Assembly: GCA_910579105.1 (NCBI GenBank)
Contig: CAJTRT010000034.1
Span: forward strand, 1 to 27,395
Length of the DNA stretch: 27,395 nucleotides
Reading direction: 5' to 3'
DNA from: an uncultured Muribaculaceae bacterium
GTDB taxonomy: Bacteria > Bacteroidota > Bacteroidia > Bacteroidales > Muribaculaceae
Shown: in pieces, positions 8,760-16,648 of the stretch
Numbering within the stretch: position 1 is the first letter of the stretch
Layout: each line of letters begins with the position of its first letter
The notes under the pieces: model-generated
Told to the model about the DNA's origin: nothing
The model's database searches: none
The model's input: only the letters and a program-made list of their open reading frames with translations
Program-made: the position numbers and the translations under genes

Positions 8760-10832
8760 TCATACAGCAAGGTGGATCGTCACCTTGCCGCCGCGGGCCA
8801 ATGGGGTACCCTGCGCCGGGGTGGTGCCGCGGGCATAGCCGGTGCCGCTGACCGCGACGTTGTATCCGGCATCCTCCAGCACCTTCACCGCCTCCCTTAC
8901 CCCGAGGCCGGAAACCGAAGGCACCGTGCCGCGGGGCATTTTCAGCGGCGCGGCAGGATGCAGCTCCTCTTTCATCCCCGCTGCCTCGCGCACGGCGGCG
9001 ATCCGTTCCTTGTCGGCTGAGCCGTAGATGGTTCCGCGCTTTGTGCCGGTAGCCCCCTCGGCATAGTCCGACGAATTGCCGAGCATGCCGCGCGAATACA
9101 TTTTAAGGGCGATGTTGCGCATCACCTGGCCGGATGTCGAGGCCGCGCCGAACATGTTGCGCTTGGGATAGAAAGTCAGCACCATACAGGAGTACTTCGG
9201 GTTGTCGGCCGGAAAGAAGCCGCAGAACGCCAGGCGCTTGCGCCCGGTGTTGTACTGCCTCGTGGCCGGATCGACGCTGTAACACGTGCCAGTCTTGCCG
9301 GCGAGCGCCACCTTGTCGGAGCGCAGGCGGCGGCCGGTGCCGTGGTCGCCCCACACCACCTGTTTGAGCATGTAGCGCATCTTGCGCGCCGTCTCCTCGG
9401 AGCAGACGCGGTCGCGGATATAGCTCACGGGGATCACCGAGTCGAAAGTCTCGGTCAGCAGGTTGCTGACCAGGCGCGGGCGCACATAGCGCCCCCCGTT
9501 GGCGATCGCGTTGTAAATCGAGAGGGTGTAGATCGGGGGAATCTGCGAGGCGTAGCCATAGCACATGCGCGAGAGGTCGACCCTTCCGGGGTTCGGATTG
9601 AAATAGGGCACCCGCTCGCCGGCTATTCCCGTGCCCATGGGCTCGAGAAAACCGATGCCGCGCAGACGCTCGACGAACGCCTTGGGGTTCTTGTCGTAGC
9701 CGCGGGTTATAATCCGGGCCATGCCGATGTTCGACGACTGCTCGATCACCTCGCGCACGCGGAGCGACCCGTTGTAGTGGCTGTCGGTTATCGGGCGCCC
9801 TCCGGCATAGGCCCAGCTCTTCCCGATCGGTATGACCTCCTCGAGATTGCCCACCAGGCCGTCCTCCAGGGCGATCATCATGGAGATAGGCTTCACCACC
9901 GAGCCAGGCTCGAAGCCCACCACGGCGTAGTTAAGCGCCTCGATGTAGCCCGGGCCCTTCTTGTTCCGTTCCAGGTTGGAGATGGCCTTTATGTCGCCGG
10001 TGGCGACCTCCATGAGCACCGCGCACCCCCAGTCGGCCGAGCAGGAGTCGAGCACCCGGTTGAGCTCGTTCTCCACGATGTCCTGCATGTTTATGTCGAT
10101 AGTGGTGCGGAGGGTGTAGCCCGGGGTCGCGGGCACGTCGGTCCAGTTGACGATGTTCTTCGTCAGCGGTATCTTCTTGGCCAGCCCGGGCACTCCGTAA
10201 AGGAGCGAGTCGAGGGCCATTTCCAGACCGGATATGCCGTGGATCTGGCGGCACTCGCGGGTCTGCCCCACCCCGCCGACGGAGCGGCGCGCCATGTCGC
10301 CGTAGGGGTTGCAGCGGCGCATGACGCTCTCCACCGTGAGGCCGTTCTTGTTGGGGTTCTTGATTTTCAGGAAGGGGAAGGTCTTCAGGAGCTGGAGGTC
10401 GGTGTAGCTAAGGCCGCGGATCAGCCTCCAGGCCCGGGGACGACGCTTGGGATCGGTCTTGAGCGGCTCTTCGAGATAGGCGCGCCAGCCCGCGCGGTCG
10501 CGGCGGGGGAAATGCAGCGCCAGGGAGTCGGCGATCGAGTCGATGGCCAGGCGGTAGGCCTGTTCCTGGAAACGCTCCGAGCGGAAGTCGATCCGCACGG
10601 TGTAGAAGCTCAGGTTGGTGGCGAGTATCGAGCCGTCGGCGGCGAGTATGTCGCCGCGCTCCGGCAGGATCGTGTCGATGGTCTGCAACTCCTCGAGGGC
10701 CTTGCGGTTCCAGTCGTCGGCGTGGACCACGGTGGTGGAGAAGAGCTTGTAGGATATGGCGCCGGCGAAGAGGGCGATCAGGATGGTGATCGCCGCGTAG
10801 CGCGCCTGTATTTTGACCCTGCCGTTTGCCAT
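8760..10832 (-). CDS. ftsI: Septal D,D-transpeptidase FtsI (class B PBP) with C-terminal PASTA domain
   Basis: Membrane-anchored penicillin-binding protein that crosslinks septal peptidoglycan made by FtsW. The 690 aa protein has a short cytoplasmic tail, a membrane anchor at about 11-35, a class B dimerisation region at about 50-235 (ILPERGDILAADG), and a transpeptidase domain. Active-site motifs are SVVK at 311-314 (nucleophile Ser311), SSN at 366-368 and KTGT at 513-516. A single PASTA domain occupies about 634-690, a layout shared with Firmicutes PBP2x/SpoVD and with Bacteroidota FtsI. It lies between ftsL and murE, 67 bases after ftsL. Confidence 0.95.
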   Translation of the reverse strand: MANGRVKIQARYAAITILIALFAGAISYKLFSTTVVHADDWNRKALEELQTIDTILPERGDILAADGSILATNLSFYTVRIDFRSERFQEQAYRLAIDSIADSLALHFPRRDRAGWRAYLEEPLKTDPKRRPRAWRLIRGLSYTDLQLLKTFPFLKIKNPNKNGLTVESVMRRCNPYGDMARRSVGGVGQTRECRQIHGISGLEMALDSLLYGVPGLAKKIPLTKNIVNWTDVPATPGYTLRTTIDINMQDIVENELNRVLDSCSADWGCAVLMEVATGDIKAISNLERNKKGPGYIEALNYAVVGFEPGSVVKPISMMIALEDGLVGNLEEVIPIGKSWAYAGGRPITDSHYNGSLRVREVIEQSSNIGMARIITRGYDKNPKAFVERLRGIGFLEPMGTGIAGERVPYFNPNPGRVDLSRMCYGYASQIPPIYTLSIYNAIANGGRYVRPRLVSNLLTETFDSVIPVSYIRDRVCSEETARKMRYMLKQVVWGDHGTGRRLRSDKVALAGKTGTCYSVDPATRQYNTGRKRLAFCGFFPADNPKYSCMVLTFYPKRNMFGAASTSGQVMRNIALKMYSRGMLGNSSDYAEGATGTKRGTIYGSADKERIAAVREAAGMKEELHPAAPLKMPRGTVPSVSGLGVREAVKVLEDAGYNVAVSGTGYARGTTPAQGTPLARGGKVTIHLAV

Positions 10833-10899
10833 TGGGATGTGAAGAACGGAATGTGATTGGAGAAATGGTGAGGATGAGAGTGTCTCGCGCGACCGGGGC

Positions 10900-11322
10900 T
10901 CAGGGGACTGTCGATAGGCGGTAGGGAGGCTGCTCCTGGACCGTCAGCCCGAGGTGTAGCGAGTCGACCATCTGCTGCATCCGCGACTCGCGGATCCGGC
11001 TCATGTAGGCCGACTTCTCGCGGACGCGCTCGGTCTTTGCCACCTCCAGCTCGCGGGTGAGACGCTGGATATCCTCCATCTGCGTCTGGCAGGTGTAGCG
11101 GCTGGTGATATAGATCATCAGCATCACCACCACAGCGAGCACCCACAGCCAGTGGCGGCTGAAAAAGTCGAGCGAGAGCATGCGCCCGTGGATGGCGCGG
11201 CGCATTATCGAGACCCGTTCGCCGGATTTCGCGCCGTCCTTTCCCCGGCGGGCGCGCCGCGGCGCCTTCCCGCGGGCCTCGCCGCCGTATGTCTGGCTGG
11301 CTGTGATGGTTGTTGCCTGCAT
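10900..11322 (-). CDS. ftsL: FtsL-like cell division protein
   Basis: Small bitopic divisome protein expected to sit with FtsQ and FtsI/FtsW at the septum. The 140 aa product has a very basic N-terminal tail (about 1-45, rich in Arg and Lys), one membrane helix at about 58-74, then a hydrophilic heptad-like segment at about 80-125 consistent with a coiled coil. These features, and the position between rsmH and ftsI, define FtsL; the sequence itself is poorly conserved across phyla, so the name rests on context and topology. The N-terminal tail is longer than in E. coli FtsL (121 aa). The gap to rsmH is 25 bases. Confidence 0.85.
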   Translation of the reverse strand: MQATTITASQTYGGEARGKAPRRARRGKDGAKSGERVSIMRRAIHGRMLSLDFFSRHWLWVLAVVVMLMIYITSRYTCQTQMEDIQRLTRELEVAKTERVREKSAYMSRIRESRMQQMVDSLHLGLTVQEQPPYRLSTVP

Positions 11323-11347
11323 CTGAGTATCGTGGAATCGTTTGCTG

Positions 11348-12304
11348 TCATAGTTTAACGGCCACCCGGAGCTTGGCGCTGCGCGACCGCGGGTTTCGGG
11401 CCACCTCCTCGTCAGTCGGGACGACGGGCTTGGAAGTGAGGCATTTCAGCGGGGAGAGGCGCCGGCCGTAGAAGTCCTTCTCATCGCGCCCCTCGAGGTT
11501 GCCCGACTTCATGAAGTTCTTCACCAGGCGGTCTTCGAGCGAGTGGTAGGTGATCACCGCCAGTCTCCCGCCCGGCTTCAGCGCCCCGAGGCTCTGGACG
11601 AGCAGCTGCCTGAGCGCCTCGATCTCGCCGTTGACGGCTATGCGGAGCGCCTGGAAAAGCTGCGCCAGCTCCTTCTTCTCCTGGCGGGGACTTATGTGCG
11701 GCCTGACCACCTCCAGCAGCCGCTCGACGGTGTCGACCGGGGCGACGCGCCCGGCTGCGGCGATGGCCCGGGCCATGGCCCTTCCCTGGCGGAGTTCCCC
11801 GAAAAGGGTCAGGATCTCGCCTAACCCGCGCTCGTCAGTCCGAGCCAGCAGCCCGGCCGCGGTCAGTGGCGCCTGGCGGTTCATGCGCATGTCGAGAGGC
11901 CCCTCCCAGCGGAACGAGAATCCGCGGCCGGGATCGTCGAAATGGTGGAACGAGACACCCAGGTCGGCCAGTATGCCGTCAACGCTGTCGGCGCCGTAGT
12001 AGCGCAGGAAGTTGCGCAGGTAGCGGAAATTGCCCCTGACGGCCGTGAAACAGGGGTTGCCTGCCAGCTCGGGGTCCTCCAAGGCGCGCGCTATCGCGTC
12101 CGCGTCCTGGTCGAAGCCGAGCAGCCTCCCCCCCGCGGCGGGGTCGAGCAGCCGCAGTATGGCGCGCGTATGGCCGCCCCCACCGAGGGTGCAGTCGACA
12201 TACACGCCCGAGGGCTTGACATCCAAGCCTTCGAGCACCTCCGGCAGGAGCGCCGGGATATGGTATGGCTGCCTCGCGTCGGCAGCGGCGGGCATCGTCA
12301 TCAT
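11348..12304 (-). CDS. rsmH: 16S rRNA (cytosine1402-N4)-methyltransferase RsmH
   Basis: SAM-dependent methyltransferase that modifies C1402 in the ribosomal P site; also called MraW and normally near the head of the dcw cluster. In the 318 aa product, YHIPALLPEVLEGL is at 14-27, the SAM loop DCTLGGGGHTRAIL at 37-50, GFDQDADA at 63-70, ILADLGVSFHHFD at 111-123, GPLDMRMN at 135-142, and a C-terminal LFQALRIAVN motif is present. The open frame extends 55 codons further upstream to 12469, but that stretch has no family similarity and covers the probable promoter. I chose the ATG at 12304; ATGs at 12301 and 12295 are also possible. Confidence 0.95.
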   Translation of the reverse strand: MMTMPAAADARQPYHIPALLPEVLEGLDVKPSGVYVDCTLGGGGHTRAILRLLDPAAGGRLLGFDQDADAIARALEDPELAGNPCFTAVRGNFRYLRNFLRYYGADSVDGILADLGVSFHHFDDPGRGFSFRWEGPLDMRMNRQAPLTAAGLLARTDERGLGEILTLFGELRQGRAMARAIAAAGRVAPVDTVERLLEVVRPHISPRQEKKELAQLFQALRIAVNGEIEALRQLLVQSLGALKPGGRLAVITYHSLEDRLVKNFMKSGNLEGRDEKDFYGRRLSPLKCLTSKPVVPTDEEVARNPRSRSAKLRVAVKL

Positions 12305-12388
12305 CGCGGAATCGTATGATACAAGTAGCGCCGGAGAATCCGGCGGATAGGAAAAACGCCCCGAAAGCGAGGGGTCGTTTTCGGAGCG

Positions 12389-12422
12389 TAAAGTTACGCA
12401 AAAATGTTGGAAGAATTTACAA
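12389..12422 (-). promoter_or_regulatory. Candidate promoter of the dcw cluster
   Basis: In the 213-base gap before rsmH the minus strand carries TAACTTTA (12396-12389), one base off the Bacteroidota -7 consensus TAnnTTTG. A TTG lies 23 bases upstream (12422-12420), slightly beyond the usual 19-21 spacing. The -7 box sits inside a perfect dyad, GCGTAA and TTACGC around two bases (12386-12399). Transcription would start near 12382, giving a leader of about 78 bases. The surrounding bases are AT-rich compared with the genes on both sides. Confidence 0.35.
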
Positions 12423-12480
12423 TGCCAAACAGCAAAAATGCGGTGTTTCAGCAAAAAAGTTATCAACATTCCGCCGCGGA

Positions 12481-12516
12481 GCGCGGGGCGGTTTGCATTT
12501 GCAAACGGCGCGGGGC
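12481..12516. repeat. Short palindrome flanked by 9-base direct repeats
   Basis: A perfect 6-bp inverted repeat, GTTTGC and GCAAAC with a 4-base loop (12491-12506), is flanked by two copies of GCGCGGGGC (12481-12489 and 12508-12516). It begins just downstream of the stop codon of the larger DUF1573 gene. It may form a hairpin after that gene, but no T-run follows on the minus strand, so it is not a standard terminator. Confidence 0.4.
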
Positions 12517-12517
12517 C

Positions 12518-13576
12518 TCAACGTAGCTCGGCGACGGCTCGGATGGTGGTCAGCGGCTCGTCGGGGTCGTTGACAATCAGCTGTATACGCCCGTTGAGCA
12601 TAGCGCCGTCAACCAGCGACGGGTCGAACCGCACCCTCACGGTGCCGCGCTTCCCCTTTTTGACCTTCGCGGGGGCGGAGACGACCGTCAGCGAGGGATC
12701 GAGGGTGTAGACCCGGCGCACGAGCATATCGCCCTTGCCGACATTGGCAAATTCCAGCTCCCTCTCGACAGGGCCGGAACCACGCGCGACCTGCCCGAAG
12801 TCGAGCGTACGGGCGTCAACGGCTATTTTCGGCGCCTTCTGCCGCTGGCCAGGTGTGAGCCGGCGGAAATCCTCCTCCACGATGGCGGTGTATTCGACCT
12901 TCACCGGTTTGCCGCCGGGGATGTCGAGCCACAGCGAGTCGCATATGAAGCCGTATGGCACTGACGGGTCCGCCGTCAGCACGAAGGAGTAGACCCCCTG
13001 CTCGCCAGGCGGGATGACCGCCGGCATAGCCTTTACTTTCAGATACTTCGGAAGACCGCGCCAGGATGGGGCGATCGGAGAGGTCGTGGCGTTGTAGACC
13101 TCGAATGTCGCCGACTTCGCCCCGGGATTGCGCACAGTGCCCATAAGCATCGAGGTACCGCGGAGCTTCAGAGGACCCGCGTCGACCGGGTAACGCGATT
13201 TCAGGGTGTTCTGCGCCCCGATGACAACGCCGCGCACGGTCAGTGTCTGCCTGTCGGCGCCGGAAAGGGTCACGCCCACGGTCTTGCTGAAACGTCCGGG
13301 ACGGCCGACGGGGTTGTAGCGCACCTCCACGCGGCCGGTGTCGCCGGGCGCCACGGGGGTCTTGGTGAAACTCGGAGTGGTGCAGCCGCAGGAGGCGCGG
13401 GCCGCCACGATTGCCACCGGCTCCGCGCCGCGGTTGACGAAGCGGAACTCGCAGGTTACGCTCCCCCCCTCCTCGGTGAACGCACCGTAGTCGTAATCGG
13501 TGCGCAGCCACTCAACCCGCGCCGAGGCGGCGCCGGCTGCCAGCATGGCAGCCAAGGCTAATATCAGTCTGGCCAT
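12518..13576 (-). CDS. Exported DUF1573 protein (352 aa, several Ig-like domains)
   Basis: Predicted exported protein of unknown function. Residues 1-19 form a signal peptide ending ASA. A DUF1573 domain (an Ig-like fold related to ASPM/SPD-2/Hydin domains) follows at about 22-125, with the family core GGSVTCEF, SCGCTTP and VAPGDTG. The remainder has at least one more domain of similar style: FGQVARGSGPVERELEFANVG at about 260-285 resembles the start of a second DUF1573 repeat. It lies 4 bases downstream of a smaller DUF1573 gene with clear similarity (GGSVxCEF, SCGCT, RPGxFxKTV), so the pair is a tandem duplication. It occupies the place usually held by mraZ upstream of rsmH. A structural or envelope role is only inference. 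Confidence 0.88.
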   Translation of the reverse strand: MARLILALAAMLAAGAASARVEWLRTDYDYGAFTEEGGSVTCEFRFVNRGAEPVAIVAARASCGCTTPSFTKTPVAPGDTGRVEVRYNPVGRPGRFSKTVGVTLSGADRQTLTVRGVVIGAQNTLKSRYPVDAGPLKLRGTSMLMGTVRNPGAKSATFEVYNATTSPIAPSWRGLPKYLKVKAMPAVIPPGEQGVYSFVLTADPSVPYGFICDSLWLDIPGGKPVKVEYTAIVEEDFRRLTPGQRQKAPKIAVDARTLDFGQVARGSGPVERELEFANVGKGDMLVRRVYTLDPSLTVVSAPAKVKKGKRGTVRVRFDPSLVDGAMLNGRIQLIVNDPDEPLTTIRAVAELR

Positions 13577-13580
13577 AAGC

Positions 13581-13985
13581 TCACTTCTTCGCGGGTGAAA
13601 CGAACCCCGTGATCCTCAGCGTCACCTTCTTGCGGTCCTTGTCCTTGATATTGGTGCGCACGGTCACCGTCTTGTTGAACTCTCCGGGACGCCCTTTCGG
13701 GATGTAGGTGACCTTGATTTTTCCCGACTTCCCCGGTGCCACCGGGTTCTTGGGATAGCCGGGCCTGGTGCATCCGCACGAGGCCGAGGCGTTGACTATA
13801 AGCAGCGGGGCGTCCCCCGTGTTGGTGAACGGGAACTCGCAGCTCACGCTCCCCCCGTCCTCGGCTATGGTGCCGAAGTCGTGAACCGTTTCGGCAAACT
13901 CGATAGCCGGCTCCCCGGCGGGTTTCGCGGCCGAGGCTGCCAGCAGAACGCCGGCAGCCAGCACTGAGGCAAATATCTTTCTCAT
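13581..13985 (-). CDS. Small exported DUF1573 protein (134 aa)
   Basis: A short signal peptide (about residues 1-20, MRKIFASVLAAGVLLAASA) is followed by one complete DUF1573 domain: FAETVHDFGTIAEDGGSVSC, SCGCTRPGYPK and VAPGKSGKIKV. The FGTI and CGCTxP motifs define the family, common in multiple copies in Bacteroidales. The function is unknown; the fold is a beta sandwich thought to mediate protein contacts in the periplasm. It stops 4 bases before the larger paralogue, so both are probably co-transcribed. Upstream are about 43 bases and then a 20-bp-arm hairpin that separates it from rlmN. Confidence 0.88.
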   Translation of the reverse strand: MRKIFASVLAAGVLLAASAAKPAGEPAIEFAETVHDFGTIAEDGGSVSCEFPFTNTGDAPLLIVNASASCGCTRPGYPKNPVAPGKSGKIKVTYIPKGRPGEFNKTVTVRTNIKDKDRKKVTLRITGFVSPAKK

Positions 13986-14028
13986 ACGCTTATGATCCTT
14001 AATCCTTTAATAACGATGTTGCCGATCT

Positions 14029-14071
14029 CCGAATTGCATGGACGCACGGCTCGTGCGTCCATGCAATTCGG
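14029..14071. repeat. Perfect 20-bp-arm palindrome (REP-like intergenic element)
   Basis: Two perfectly complementary 20-base arms (14029-14048 and 14052-14071) flank a 3-base GCT centre, between the rlmN stop and the DUF1573 start. The inner part reads GGACGCACG / CGTGCGTCC. No T-run follows on either strand, so a simple intrinsic terminator is unlikely, although the hairpin could slow polymerase or stabilise the upstream mRNA. Its perfection and length suggest a repeated palindromic element maintained in the genome. It resembles in style, but is not identical to, the element at 24728-24784. Confidence 0.75.
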
Positions 14072-14097
14072 GTTATGCGACACCCACATTTTATACG

Positions 14098-15207
14098 TCA
14101 GCGGAGGCCCGGTTGTTCACCGCGGGCTCCGGCAAGCATGCCGCACGCGGCGGCAATGTCCTCGCCGCGCGAGGCGCGGATCGTGGCCACCACCCCGTCG
14201 GCGTTCAGCTGGTCGCGGAAGCGCTCCATCGCGGCCATCGGCGCGGGACGCAGCGGTGAGTCGGGAATGGCGTGGAAACGTATGAGGTTAACCCGGCAGT
14301 CGAGCCCTTTGAGCAGCTTCGCCAGGTCGCGGCAGTGGCGCACGTCGTCGTTGACGCCGCGGAATACGATGTACTCGAACGACAAGCGCCGCTGGTGGGC
14401 GAAATCGTAGCCGCGGAGCAGGTCGAGCACCTCGCGGGCGGGACACGCCTTCTCGACCGGCATCATCGAGGCGCGCTCCGGGCCGTAGGGCGAATGAAGC
14501 GACACGGCGATGTGGACCTTCGTCTCGTCGAGAATCTTTTTAAGCTCCTTTGGCCGGCCGACGGTGCTCACAGTGACGCGCTTGGGGCTCCATCCGAATC
14601 CCCACGGGGCGGTGAGGATCTCGATGGCCATAAGCACCGCCGGGAGGTTGTCTGTCGGTTCCCCCATACCCATGAACACTATGTTGGTAAGCCGCTCGCT
14701 CTCGCGCACCGAAAGCACCTGGTTGATTATGTCGGCTGTGGAGAGGTTGCCGTGGAAACCCTGCCGGCCGGTCATGCAGAAGGAGCAGTTCATCCTGCAC
14801 CCGGCCTGGGAGGATACGCACAGCGTGGCCCGGTCCGCCTCGGGTATCATCACGGCCTCGACATCGCGGCCGTTCACCCCGGGAAACAGATATTTGACCG
14901 TGCCGTCGGACGAAGCATCGCGGCGCAGAGGCCCGCGGAGGCCGACGACGTAGCCCAGCTCTTTCAGCCGGGCGCGTCCGGCCTTGGGAAGGTCGGTCAT
15001 ATGGTCGATGTCTGTAGCCCGGGCCGTGTAAAGCCAGCGGGCTATCTGCCCGGCGGCGAAGGGTTTCAGGCCGGCCTCGTCGCACACCAGGCGCAACTGC
15101 CGCAAAGTCAAGCCGAGAAGCGGTTTGCGAACCGCGGGCGCGTCGTCGGCGATATTCGCCAACGGTTCCATATCTTGTTGTTCCATAATGGTTTTATCCT
15201 TATTCAA
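14098..15207 (-). CDS. rlmN: 23S rRNA (adenine2503-C2)/tRNA (adenine37-C2)-methyltransferase RlmN
   Basis: Radical-SAM methyltransferase for A2503 of 23S rRNA and A37 of some tRNAs. In the 369 aa frame the [4Fe-4S]/SAM motif CRMNCSFC uses Cys137, Cys141 and Cys144. The two catalytic Cys of the mechanism are also visible: Cys130 in TLCVSSQ, and Cys355 in AAACGML near the C terminus. The last motif separates RlmN/Cfr from other radical-SAM proteins, and the ribosomal housekeeping context favours RlmN over Cfr. The start at 15207 overlaps the end of rsmD by 8 bases; an ATG 7 codons later (15186) is equally plausible and leaves a 13-base gap. Confidence 0.95.
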   Translation of the reverse strand: MNKDKTIMEQQDMEPLANIADDAPAVRKPLLGLTLRQLRLVCDEAGLKPFAAGQIARWLYTARATDIDHMTDLPKAGRARLKELGYVVGLRGPLRRDASSDGTVKYLFPGVNGRDVEAVMIPEADRATLCVSSQAGCRMNCSFCMTGRQGFHGNLSTADIINQVLSVRESERLTNIVFMGMGEPTDNLPAVLMAIEILTAPWGFGWSPKRVTVSTVGRPKELKKILDETKVHIAVSLHSPYGPERASMMPVEKACPAREVLDLLRGYDFAHQRRLSFEYIVFRGVNDDVRHCRDLAKLLKGLDCRVNLIRFHAIPDSPLRPAPMAAMERFRDQLNADGVVATIRASRGEDIAAACGMLAGARGEQPGLR

Positions 15208-15748
15208 CGGGTATGCGGAAGAGGGTGAAGTTCACCGAGCCGTAGGCGCGGTGGTCGATGTAATGGGGGAGCTGCGAGAAGTCATGCCTGGCCGAGTGCT
15301 CGATAATGAAGAGCGCCCCGGGATTCAACAGGCGGGACGACAATACTTTTTCAGGAATCTCCGCGAAGCCGGGAAGGTCGTAGGGAGGATCAGCGAACAC
15401 TATGTCGTAGCCCTTGCGCGAAGAGTCGATATAGCGCAGGGCATCGCCGCGCACGAGAGTGTGGTTGTCGGCTTTCAGCTCCCGGGCCACCTTGGCGATG
15501 AAGCCGGCCTGGGTGGCCGCCTTCTCTACCGAAGTGACGCCGCGGCAGCCGCGCGACAGCAGTTCGAACGATATGGCGCCGGTACCCGCGAAAAGGTCGA
15601 GCGCCTCGGGAGCGTCCTCCTCGAAGTCCACGAGGTTCTCCATCACGTTGAAAATGTTCTCGCGGGCGAAGTCGGTGGTCGGCCTGGCCGTTATGTTTGT
15701 GGGCACGGCGAAGCGCCGCCGCCCGTATTTTCCTCTTATGATCCTCAT
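15200..15748 (-). CDS. rsmD: 16S rRNA (guanine966-N2)-methyltransferase RsmD
   Basis: SAM-dependent methyltransferase for G966 of 16S rRNA. The 182 aa protein begins MRIIRGKYGRRR, has ARPTTDFARENIF at 21-33, the SAM loop DLFAGTGAIS at 51-60 and the N-methyltransferase motif FADPPY at 118-123. Length and motifs are typical. It follows a DUF3822 gene by 32 bases and overlaps or abuts rlmN, so rsmD and rlmN probably share a transcript. The DUF3822-rsmD pairing is common in Bacteroidota by my recollection. Confidence 0.95.
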   Translation of the reverse strand: MRIIRGKYGRRRFAVPTNITARPTTDFARENIFNVMENLVDFEEDAPEALDLFAGTGAISFELLSRGCRGVTSVEKAATQAGFIAKVARELKADNHTLVRGDALRYIDSSRKGYDIVFADPPYDLPGFAEIPEKVLSSRLLNPGALFIIEHSARHDFSQLPHYIDHRAYGSVNFTLFRIPVE

Positions 15749-15780
15749 CAGACAAACTAATTACGAAAAAAGGGACACGC

Positions 15781-16605
15781 TCACAGATCCGCGAACGGCG
15801 CACCTCTGAGCTCGAACGGTAGCGCGCGCACCTCCCTCGGAGCGGAAAGCGCGGCGGCCGGCTCGACCGCCGGTATGACGAACGACATGCCGCGGCGGAG
15901 CACCGGGGCCAGCGCCGCCCTGGCCGGCGCCGTGCCGGCAAGCATCAGCTCGTCGCGTGACGGGAGCGACAGCGACTGCCTGACAGCCATGGCGTAATAT
16001 GCGGCGTCCATCGGTCCGGAGACCGGGAAGCTGTTGGCACAAAGCACCCCGCCAGGTCCCAGGACCACTATGTCGGCGCGCCCGTCACCAGCGCTCAGCA
16101 GCATGCGGCTGCCGTTCCCCCCGCCCCTGCGGGCGGCGAAATAAAGGGAGAGCACCGTCAGCGGGTGGCGCGTCGAGGGATTGCTGAACGTGCGGCGCAG
16201 AAACGACAGCTCGTCGCGGCCGGCCTCGTAGACCAGTCTCGCGCCAAGCCCGGCCCAGTCGTCGACCAGCAGTTCCGACGGCGGCAGGGCGTTGTCGACG
16301 GGATACTGCGCCCTGAACAGCTCGGCGGCGAGAGCGTCGTCGGTCACAAAGCCGGGCAACAGCATGAAACGCCCGCCGCGGGGTATGACCGTCACACTGC
16401 CGAAATCGCCGAGCAGCAAAGGGTTGGCATAGACAGCCTCCTCCAGCCCCCGCACGCGGTCAGCCGCCGGGGGGAACGGGATGTGTCCGCCGACAAGCGG
16501 CGGGGCCTCCCGGTCGGAAACGGCCAGGAAGGAACACCCGCGGTCGTCGACCTCGAGAAACGCGCGGTATCTCCGCGGCACCGTTATGAGTTCTTTGCCA
16601 AGCAC
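15781..16605 (-). CDS. DUF3822 family protein
   Basis: A 274 aa soluble protein without signal peptide or membrane segment. I assign it to DUF3822, a Bacteroidota family with an actin/ASKHA-like outline, from its length, its place directly upstream of rsmD, and features such as a mid-protein NPSTRHPLTVLSLYF stretch followed by a glycine-rich turn. No catalytic function is established. The start is GTG at 16605-16603, because a TGA lies in frame three codons upstream. The coding sequence is unusually Ala-, Arg- and Gly-rich, consistent with the local high GC content. The domain call is from memory. Confidence 0.75.
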   Translation of the reverse strand: MLGKELITVPRRYRAFLEVDDRGCSFLAVSDREAPPLVGGHIPFPPAADRVRGLEEAVYANPLLLGDFGSVTVIPRGGRFMLLPGFVTDDALAAELFRAQYPVDNALPPSELLVDDWAGLGARLVYEAGRDELSFLRRTFSNPSTRHPLTVLSLYFAARRGGGNGSRMLLSAGDGRADIVVLGPGGVLCANSFPVSGPMDAAYYAMAVRQSLSLPSRDELMLAGTAPARAALAPVLRRGMSFVIPAVEPAAALSAPREVRALPFELRGAPFADL

Positions 16606-16648
16606 TTTCGCGTATCAGTCTTTCGTTAATCGGTTACCATTGCCGCCA

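Noticed and set aside
9342..10856. Open frame of 504 codons on the plus strand
   Set aside because: It is antisense to ftsI, whose motifs are all intact. The product is rich in His, Ala, Val and Gly with no recognisable domain, as expected from the reverse complement of a GC-rich gene.
12305..12469. 55-codon extension of the rsmH frame
   Set aside because: No RsmH N terminus looks like this, and the stretch covers the likely promoter and leader.
14029..14071. Intrinsic terminator of rlmN
   Set aside because: The stem is strong but no T-run follows on the minus strand, so I list it as a palindromic repeat and leave termination open.
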